The notes below the pieces were generated by a model. The model made no database searches, was not told the origin of the DNA, and saw only the letters and a program-made list of their open reading frames with translations. Positions 56,901 to 64,000 of a DNA stretch of 64,000 bases are shown here, piece after piece; positions within the stretch are counted from its first letter, which is position 1; every line of letters starts with the position of its first letter. Origin of the DNA: Rhipidocladum racemiflorum (Eukaryota > Streptophyta > Magnoliopsida > Poales > Poaceae); contig CM070580.1 in assembly GCA_036346355.1 (NCBI GenBank), forward strand, positions 26,393,374 through 26,457,373. The letters run 5' to 3'. The position numbers were made by a program, and so were the translations under genes.

Positions 56901-59900
56901 ACAAGCATTGAAGCTTTGTTGCATCTCATGTCGGGTAACTGTTATTTAAAAATTGACCAATCAATCAACACAGAACACAAACACTCACACAGCATCACAC
57001 AAAAATATCATAAGTGCATAAGAGTTCGATATATTTGTATTGAATAACTAAATTTAAACCCTTAATACTATGAATTAGTACACAACCAAGCATTAATTCG
57101 TATAAGAACACAACCTACAAAGTACGAATGGACAAAAACTTTCAATTTCATGTATTTCATATGTGAGACAAAAAATTATAAATAAACAACACCGGATGTA
57201 CTTTACAGACCAAAGAAAAATAAAAATTTAAAAAAAAATTATGTATCCATACTCATGTCACTATGTTTGCACTTTCGGAGAAATGGCACGTCTTTGTCCA
57301 TACCATGTCTTGCTACTGTCACACAAGTGTTGGTGCATCCAAGCTGATCGTCAAGAAGCACAAGGGGAATTCCTTGCTTCATACATGTTCAAGATACTAT
57401 ACTAAAAGACAAATTGCCATTTCACTGACCACATTCGAGTGGATAATGACGAAAATAAATTCGATCACTCATTGAATAGAAGTATTCCAATGCTGCAACA
57501 TTGAGCATGCTATAATCTCAGCAGTGGAAAAGAAGCTAACACTAGGTTGTGAGTGCATAAAAGTGGGGGAAGATTATTAAACAGCAAGAGAATAGCATCA
57601 GAAATATCAAATCACAGGTCAGTTCAAAATGCGAATAACAGAACAAATATGGACAAAGGGCAACATTTGTATGTCCAGAATCCTGTGGCAGGGCTATTTC
57701 AGGCCTTGTTTACAGGCAAAGAGTAACTAGTATTCGACCGCTATCCAAGATGGATTTAAAATGGGTCCAAACCATGTAGGATCTGACCAGACAATCCAAA
57801 AACAACAGCTTAAACAAGGATGGACAGATTTTTCAGGAAGTGCTTAAATGCTCTCCCCAAAAGTGAAAAACATATTTTTCAAAGCAAATTGAGAGCCTGA
57901 CTTGCAAGTATCCACTACTCATACTGCTTTAAGTACAATTTAGTTTTGGGCAGAGCATAGAAACACCACTCTATTTTTCCCCTTTTGCCTGCATGTGTGT
58001 GTTGGCTGAATTCACCATCATGCCACAAAGATAATTTAATAACAGATGTAAAGGGGCAGATCTATTGAAAATTATATTTATGTAATATATTACTGATTTT
58101 GTCTCTTCAAAGTTTACCTTTCTTTTCCTATCAATCAAGTGGATTCTATCTGTGTGCTTGGGCTGTAAGTTCACAAGCTCATGCCTTTTCTCATCGTAAA
58201 TGTTTGAAATGGTATTACTATTTCTCATATCACTGAAACTACAAATGGCTTCTCTATCAATTTCCTTTGAAGAATTGTGCACCTCTACAGCATAAAGCTT
58301 CCTATCACTAATCATGGATTGGTCATGCATCAATCTTCTCCCTTTTGAAAATGATAAACCTACAAGATCTTTACTGTTCATGGAAGCCATATCAGCATGA
58401 AGCTTCCTCTTGACTGGCAGAACAGAATAACGAGTCTCAGCAGCAGCAGCAGCAGTGTATAAAGCAGATTGTTGAATGTTGTCGACACGAAATGAAGAAT
58501 CACGGTGTTTGTTCTTTTGATAATCTCCATCATGATAATATTGCATCGTTTTAGCATTTCGGATTCTTTTGTTATCAACACATCTGTTTCTTGAGCTCAT
58601 AAACGTTAAACCAGCAGCAGGCCAGTCCATCTCAGAATTCTTGAGGTAATCATTTGCATGAGGAGAAAACACAAGATAGTCAGAATGTCTCAAATGCTCA
58701 TCATTGCTTTCTGCAGATCTTCTTCTGTTTCTGTATTTGCCTCTGTAGTCAGTGTAATGGAGAAATTTGTCATCCTCACCATGGCCATGTCTGAGTCTCC
58801 TCGTTTCCTGATAATACCTTTCTCTGTACATCCGTCCATCAATGTCATCAGAAAGCTCCGCTTTTAGCATTGAACTGTATCCATACCCATGATTATGACA
58901 ATGCTGCCATCCCTTGGCTGATGAGAAGCACCCCGCAACATTTTCATCATCATTGATTTCATGCCAAGAAGAACGCCTCTGCTGGTGGTTAGATTCATCG
59001 CTAAAGCACTCAGCATCATTTCTCAAAGCTACTCTTTCCAGAGGCGAAAGATCTTGCTTTTCACACACTTGATTGTGAACTGCATTGTGATAATTATTGC
59101 CAAGGGAAGTTGAGCTAGATCTTTTCTGCACATACTTTCTAGCATACCTACTGGGGTAGCTATCTGTTGTTTTTTCTTGTTTCTCAAGCACAACATGCCT
59201 TCCACCAGTTGAACTTTGCCACTTAAGTTCTCTTGTTGCTTTATGTCCAGATTTAAGGAGACGGTGATCACTTCGGCAGTTAATAAAAAATCCACGAGAC
59301 GCGAAAGGAGGTCCATCTGTCCTCAGAAGTTTAGATGTCTTGTGATATCTATCATCAGTAGGAGAGGGGGTATAGCTATAACTGTCACCCTTGCTACTTT
59401 GTCGGTCTGATTTACTTGAATGGTGGCAAAAACCAGATTTGGCATGCACATCCTTAGGCTTGGTGTCTACATAAAAAGCATTGGAATTTGAATGTCTATG
59501 GGCTCTCTTAAAATAGCAATCTTCTGTTGATTCTTCAGAAAGCATGTCAGAATAATCAGGACTAGAAGATTGGTCCCTTGTACAAGCAGAATCTCTTATA
59601 TCCCGTTTGCTCCCAGTAGAATCTGAGGAACCTCCATTATGCACTTCCTTATCAACCACCCTGTCCACCACACAGTTAGTGTCCTTCACACGTTGGTCAC
59701 CAGGATTGTTAATGGATATTCTGAATTCATTGTGATTGAGAAAACAATCAGCTCATTAATCATTTTCCAAAATAACGGGATAACTCTCCTCAAAACTACA
59801 TCAACAGATAGTTTCAAACTCTGCATACCTTTCAGTAGTCATACACTTGTCATTTACTGTTGAGCTGTCATCTGAAGTGGAGTGATTTGAGGGTGAAAAC

Positions 59901-61072
59901 ATCATGTTCACCTTCACAATCAGATTAAATTATTAGAAGATATAAGCCAGAAGATATAGCTGCAACATATTAGACCTTGATAAAACGTACTTGTATTACA
60001 ACATCAGAATCCCTTTGTCCTGGACGCCACATATCTGCTGATGGAAGACGTTCGCACACACCACCTTCTACATGGATTGCTCTACCCTTTGGCTAGATGG
60101 ACAGCATTAAGTTAGCTCTGATAAATTGCACATAAAACATACATTAATTCAAGCACACCAAAAATTAACTTCATATTACCTTGGCAAGCTCATTTCTTTC
60201 TTCAAATCCAGAATAGGTTGCTGACTTCAGCATTAACTTAATAGATTCAAGATCGTAATATGATTCCTGTATGCAGAGATATGTAAGAAGAATTTTTTGA
60301 CAGGTAAAATGGTAAACCTTCAAGGTCATGCCTCACCTGATCCAGTCGTGACGATTCCTTTGCAAGTGATCTGGCTCCCTGTCTGAATTGTTTCTACAGG
60401 TAAAACGGTAACATTGGCTCTATTATCATTTCTCAGCTTATGAAGTCCTATTGTTTCTACAGATAAAACAGTAACATTGGCTCTATTATCATTTCTCAGC
60501 TTATGAAGTCCTAACATAAATGTGAACAGAAAAATAGGACAGTAAAACCTACCATGTCAAAACAATATTTTCTCCAGCCTTCTTCATCCAGACCAAAATT
60601 GAAGTAGTCAGTTAGATCCACACCAGGTTGTCTCCAAGGCTTCTGTTCAAATCCTTCAATGTTTATGTCAAAAACTGTCCTGAAGTAATATACCAGAATG
60701 TTTGAATCAGCAACCAAGTGCAACAACACATCTTAATTGTGAAAGAAAGGCATATAGACATACAGGCCAAAAGGTAGCACCTAGTAGGTAATAAGAAATA
60801 ACTACGCAAGTAGAAGGTTTTTTTTATGTATAATCACCACATAAGAACATAAATATTCATATTGCAAAGAGCATGATTTGCATCATTCCATAATGCAAAA
60901 AACTGCTGGAATCGTTTGTTTTTGTGCTCGGATGAAAGATGGAATCACACCTGTTTCTTGGCAAGAAAAAATAGTCGTCCTTTTGAAATGCATGCTGGTG
61001 ACCTCGATCACCTTGTCCTGTTATTGGTACTGTTGTCTTCTCGATAATTCCCTTGCAGTGGAGCCCTCCAAA
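53902..61072 (-). CDS. FIP1-like polyadenylation factor, 3' exons (5' end off the window)
   Basis: Exons (high to low): 61072-60951, 60679-60553, 60393-60337, 60266-60180, 60092-59991, 59911-59829, 59720-58118, 54477-53902; GT/AG, in phase, about 918 residues. The Fip1 motif is plain: TVFDINIEGFEQKPWRQPGV then DLTDYFNFGLDEEGWRKYC. Next come KGRAIHVEGG and WRPGQRDSDVVIQ, a large Ser/Arg/His-rich, low-complexity exon, and a C-terminus IQRPTRKRRWGGSG. Fip1 tethers poly(A) polymerase to CPSF in mRNA 3'-end formation; the plant proteins (FIP1[III]/FIP1[V]) are long with disordered tails. The acidic N-terminus should lie to the right, beyond a copia insertion. The last intron is about 3.6 kb and transposon-filled; small unrecognised exons there are possible. 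Confidence 0.85.
54905..55450 (+). mobile_element. LINE 3'-end fragment in the FIP1-like last intron
   Basis: A GC-rich stretch of GAGGTGCAGGAGGAG-like sequence leads to TTCTTAATGAAATGACAGAGCTCCTG and an A-run (55441-55450). This 3' tail pattern is common in grass L1-type LINEs. 5'-truncated, with no reverse-transcriptase motif. Target duplication not found. Antisense to the gene. Confidence 0.55.
55687..55825 (-). mobile_element. Solo LTR, 139 bp, copia-type
   Basis: Bounded by TGTTAG and CTAACA and by the 5-bp target duplication ATTAA (55682-55686 and 55826-55830). Read on the minus strand, GTATATATACTGGCTCACTGG is a TATA region, and the end AATACAAGTGCTATTCC is typical of plant copia LTRs. 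No internal sequence, hence solo, left by LTR-LTR recombination. Confidence 0.85.
56655..56735. repeat. About 40-bp tandem duplication in the FIP1-like intron
   Basis: Two adjacent copies of TTGTGTCACTGGTTAAGCAT plus GAATCTATTCAAATTTTA with minor differences. The rest of 55831-58117 shows only AT-rich intron sequence. Confidence 0.75.
60388..60513 (-). repeat. 63-bp tandem duplication spanning a splice acceptor
   Basis: Units 60388-60450 and 60451-60513 differ at only two positions by eye. Each contains CTGTAG followed by AAACAA (minus strand), that is, the 3' splice site and the first six bases of the exon at 60393-60337. Two competing acceptors therefore exist. See findings. Confidence 0.9.
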
Positions 61073-61399
61073 CTGGAACAAGAACAACACAGACAAATAA
61101 AGGAAATATATACAAGTCAATAGAGTTGCTACTTGCACAACGGAAAAGACAACCCCCATGAACTATGTCATTAATCCAAATTAGTTACAGATATCAATAC
61201 AACCACAAAATACTAGTCCCAAGCTACTGGCCATTGTACCAGAAGTCTAAACAACAGAAATTGGATCCTAATTTGACTCATTGCTTACAAGAGGTTTGGA
61301 TAAGAATGCTAGGAACCTGCATAATCTATGCATCTATGGATTGTGTCGAGACCAGTACTGACAAATCTTGAACTTCTCCTGCACGTTCCAATTCCCAAG

Positions 61400-61539
61400 T
61401 GTAAGTTGAGAGAGAATGAGATGATGCAACTGCACTTGGTGTATTGATCAATGGGTGTTTAAATACAAGAGGCCGTAAAAGACTACACACACGAAATTAC
61501 GATCTACCAATGAGTTAGTTAGATAGTATATCGCTAACA
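61400..61539 (-). repeat. 3' LTR of the right-hand copia element
   Basis: Starts TGTTAGCGATATAC just after a purine tract (GCGGCGGGG) and probably ends CTCAACTTACA. About 140 bp, with a TATTTAAACACC TATA-like site. The end is chosen by TG...CA rule only, since the partner LTR is not in view. Confidence 0.6.
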
Positions 61540-63871
61540 CCCCGCCGCAGTCATGTCGTCGCCACCAGGAACGATGCAAAAACTGGAACGGGCAGCAGAG
61601 AAGCTCGCCGAAGGTAGTCCCTTCGTCACCACGTTGCCCAATTGTTGCTCCGTAGGGACATGTAAGACCCAAAACTGTCCAAGTGCCACTTTTTCCCGGA
61701 CAAAGTGTATGTCTAGTTTAATATGCTTGGTTCGTTGATGGAGTACAAGATTAACCGACATGTAAACCGCCGAGAGATTGTCGCAGTAGACAATGGTCGC
61801 CTTGCCCACGATGCATTGAAGCTCGCCAGAAGCTGTCGAAGCCAGCAGAATTCCGCGACAGTGTTGGCCATGGCTTGGTACTCCGCTTCGGCGCTCGATT
61901 GAGAGACCGTAGGTTGTCGTTTAGATGACCACGACACAAGCGAGTCCCCAATGTAGATGCAATAGCCAGATGTAGACCGGTGCGTGTCTGGGCGGCCTGC
62001 CCAATATACGTCCGAGTAGGCAGTGATGTCCATCGACGATGAGGCATGTAATTGCAGGAGGAATCCTGTAGTACCACGAACATAGCGGAGGATGCGCTTG
62101 AGCAACGCAAGGTGACACTCGCGTAGATCGTGCATGTGGAGGCAAGCCTATTGGACCGCATAGGAGAGATCAGGGCGTGTCATCGTAAGATACAACAGCG
62201 CGCTAGCTATGTTGCGGTACTCCGATGGATCTGAGAACGGTGCGCCAATACTCGCCGGCAGCTTTGGCTTGGTGTCGACAGGAGTGGCAGCAGGCTTGCA
62301 GTCGGCTATCGATGCACGCTGAAGAATGTCCTCAGCATACGTTCGCTGAGACGAGGAATCCCGATGCCGAACGCATGACGCGGATGCCGAGGAAGTAGTG
62401 TAGAGGCTCCAAGTCCATTGCGAACTCGACATGAAGCTTCGCAATGACTTCATGAAGCAGTCGATCAGAGGAGGCGGTGAGTACGATGTCGTCGATGTAC
62501 AGAAGGAGGAACACCATGTCCGTGCCCTGCAGGAACATGAACAGGGAGGCATCCGAACATGCCATGGTGAAGCCGGTCTGCTTGGCGAAGCCGGTGAAAC
62601 ACGTGAACCAGGCCCACGGCACCTGCTTGAGGCCATAGAGTGATTTGTCGAGGCGGCATATGTGATCCGGATGGGAAGTGTCGACGAAGCTGACCGGCTA
62701 GAAGCAGTAAACTTGTTTGTCAAGGATGCCGTGGAGGAACTCATTCTTAACGTCTAGCTGGTGCACCGGCCAATGTCTAGATGCCGCGATCGTGAGCACC
62801 GTCCAGATCGTTGCTGACTTGACAACAGGACTGAACGTCTCATCATAATCGATGACGGGCCGCTGGGAGAAGCCACGGACCACCCAGCGCGCCTTGTACC
62901 GCTCGAGGGCAACGTCTGCTAGCGTTTTGTGTCTGAAGATCCACTTCCCTGTAACCACATTAGCACCACGTGGCCGAGGAACAAGACGCCAAGTTTTGTT
63001 GGCGATGAGAGCATCACATTCTTCTTGCATGGCGGCGTTCCAGTTTGGGTCATGAAGCGCGGCGCACACGAAAGTAGGGAGAGGTGAGATGGCAGGTGTG
63101 GTGGCAATGTTTGCGTAGCATGGATTTGGTTTGGAAATCCTAGCTCGCGCACACATAGTCATCAGATGAGTGGGCACAATTGGAGCGCGATGTGCGGCAG
63201 GTGATGCGGACGTAGCTGGTGCGGTAGATGGCGAGATGGGTGGAGCAGGAGTGGTAGTAGGAGAAACAGTACGACTGTTGAGATTAGATTGTGACATGAG
63301 CGATGGAGCCGCCGGTGGGCACAGAGCACCATTGGGTGCGTGTGCATGCCTGGTAAATAATGGCTGGAACACGGATGTGTCACACTCAAGATCCGAAACA
63401 GATGGCGAGCGGCTAGATGCGCGTCGCGCGAAAGGAAAGGTGCCCTCGTCAAAGTAGACATGCCGGTAGTGTAAGATGCGGTGAGATGTTGGATCGTAAC
63501 ATCTGTAGCCCTTGTGTTCAGGAGGATACCCAAGAAAGATACACGCAGCATACCTGGGCGCGAGCTTATGTGGACTTGTGGCAGTCAAGTTTGGGTAGCA
63601 CAAGCAGCCAAAGACGCGTAAGTGTTGATAGTCTGGTGCTGTGCTGAATAGTAGTTCGTAGGGCGTGGTCAGGCGCCGTGTCTTGCATGGGCAACGATCC
63701 AGGAGATAGGTGGATGTGGAGAGAGCTTCAGCCCAAAAATGACACGGCATATATGCATGGAGTAGCATAGTGCGCACAATGTCATTGAGAGAGCAGAGAA
63801 TCCGCTCGACCTTCCCATTTTGTTGGGAGAAGTATGGGCACGGCAGCCATAGAATGATCCCATGCTGAGAG
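61400..63871 (-). mobile_element. Ty1-copia element, 3' part, in the FIP1-like locus
   Basis: The minus-strand pol fragment runs from the integrase end (QQNGKVERILC near 63800, FWAEALSTSTYLLDR) through a reverse-transcriptase region (WIFRHKTLADVALERYKARW, then SPVVKSATIWTVL; LYIDDIVLTASS in another frame) to RNase H (SWSSKRQPTVSQSSAEAEYQ). Frame changes near 62700, 62330 and 61740-61800 show decay. The 3' LTR follows at 61539-61400. It is cut at the right by a hAT MITE; the 5' half is beyond the window. Confidence 0.85.
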
Positions 63872-64000
63872 TAGGGGTGAAAACGGATCGGATACAGGCG
63901 GGTAATAGGTTATCCCATATCCTACCCTAATATTTTTTTCTCGGATACGGGACGGGTACGGGTAATGAAAATACAGGACGGGTACGGGTACGGATACGGG
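63872..64000. mobile_element. hAT-type MITE, left part, running off the right edge
   Basis: TAGGGGTGAAAACGG interrupts the copia integrase region. It resembles the TAGRGGTGGCAAYGGG ends of the 498-bp element at 5862. Inside, GGACGGGTACGGGTA is repeated. Inserted after the copia element. Confidence 0.65.

Noticed and set aside
1..64000. CRISPR arrays, operons, riboswitches, phage or plasmid features
   Set aside because: Intron-containing plant nuclear genes and plant transposons throughout; regular repeats found are minisatellites or transposon ends without CRISPR spacing.

Overview
The window is nuclear DNA from a grass, probably an Oryza-like or related lineage. The evidence is four intron-rich genes with clear plant plastid or nuclear functions, GC-rich first exons, and dense grass-type transposons (PIF/Harbinger with Tourist MITEs, hAT MITEs, CACTA, Ty1-copia, Ty3-gypsy and LINE). 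No prokaryotic feature, rRNA gene or CRISPR array was seen. I recall the rice orthologues of CLPP5 and SRL2 being adjacent on chromosome 3, which would fit an orthologous block; this was not checked here.

All four host genes are on the minus strand. From the left: (1) the 5' exons of the plastid protease subunit CLPP5 (575-1272, running off the left edge); (2) a complete SEMI-ROLLED LEAF2/EFR3-like ARM-repeat gene (coding exons 24518-32369, 19 coding exons, 992 codons, plus a 5' UTR exon near 32.9-33.1 kb); (3) a complete HCF107/Mbb1-like HAT-repeat gene for plastid psbB/psbH RNA maturation (48077-52493, 8 exons, 617 aa); (4) the 3' two-thirds or so of a FIP1-like polyadenylation factor gene (53902-61072, at least 8 exons, 5' end beyond the right edge). 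All exon joins were inferred by reading GT/AG (once GC/AG) borders and checking reading phase.

The intervals between genes are mostly transposons. 1.4-6.6 kb holds a complete-looking PIF/Harbinger element, abutting a Tourist MITE that itself carries a nested hAT MITE. 6.6-12.1 kb has foldback repeats, degenerate AT-rich arrays, a broken zinc-finger gene fragment and two MITEs. 12.2-18.2 kb is a broken Ty3-gypsy element with a 3.4 kb LTR, fused to a piece of another LTR. 18.7-23.5 kb is a second PIF/Harbinger element with a decayed transposase and antisense ORFs, again abutting a Tourist MITE. 33.1-41.5 kb holds Tourist and hairpin MITEs, a large inverted repeat, LTR fragments, a CACTA element and a hAT remnant. 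41.6-47.7 kb is a young copia-type element with almost identical LTRs but ruined coding capacity. The FIP1-like gene carries a LINE tail, a solo LTR and, at its 5' side, a copia element cut by another MITE at the window's right edge.

No wholly new system is obvious. The most informative signals are the recently moved but coding-dead copia element, two independent cases of Harbinger and Tourist elements sharing one 3-bp target site, a duplicated splice acceptor in the FIP1-like gene, a near-perfect 350-bp inverted repeat, and spliceable antisense ORFs inside the second Harbinger element.
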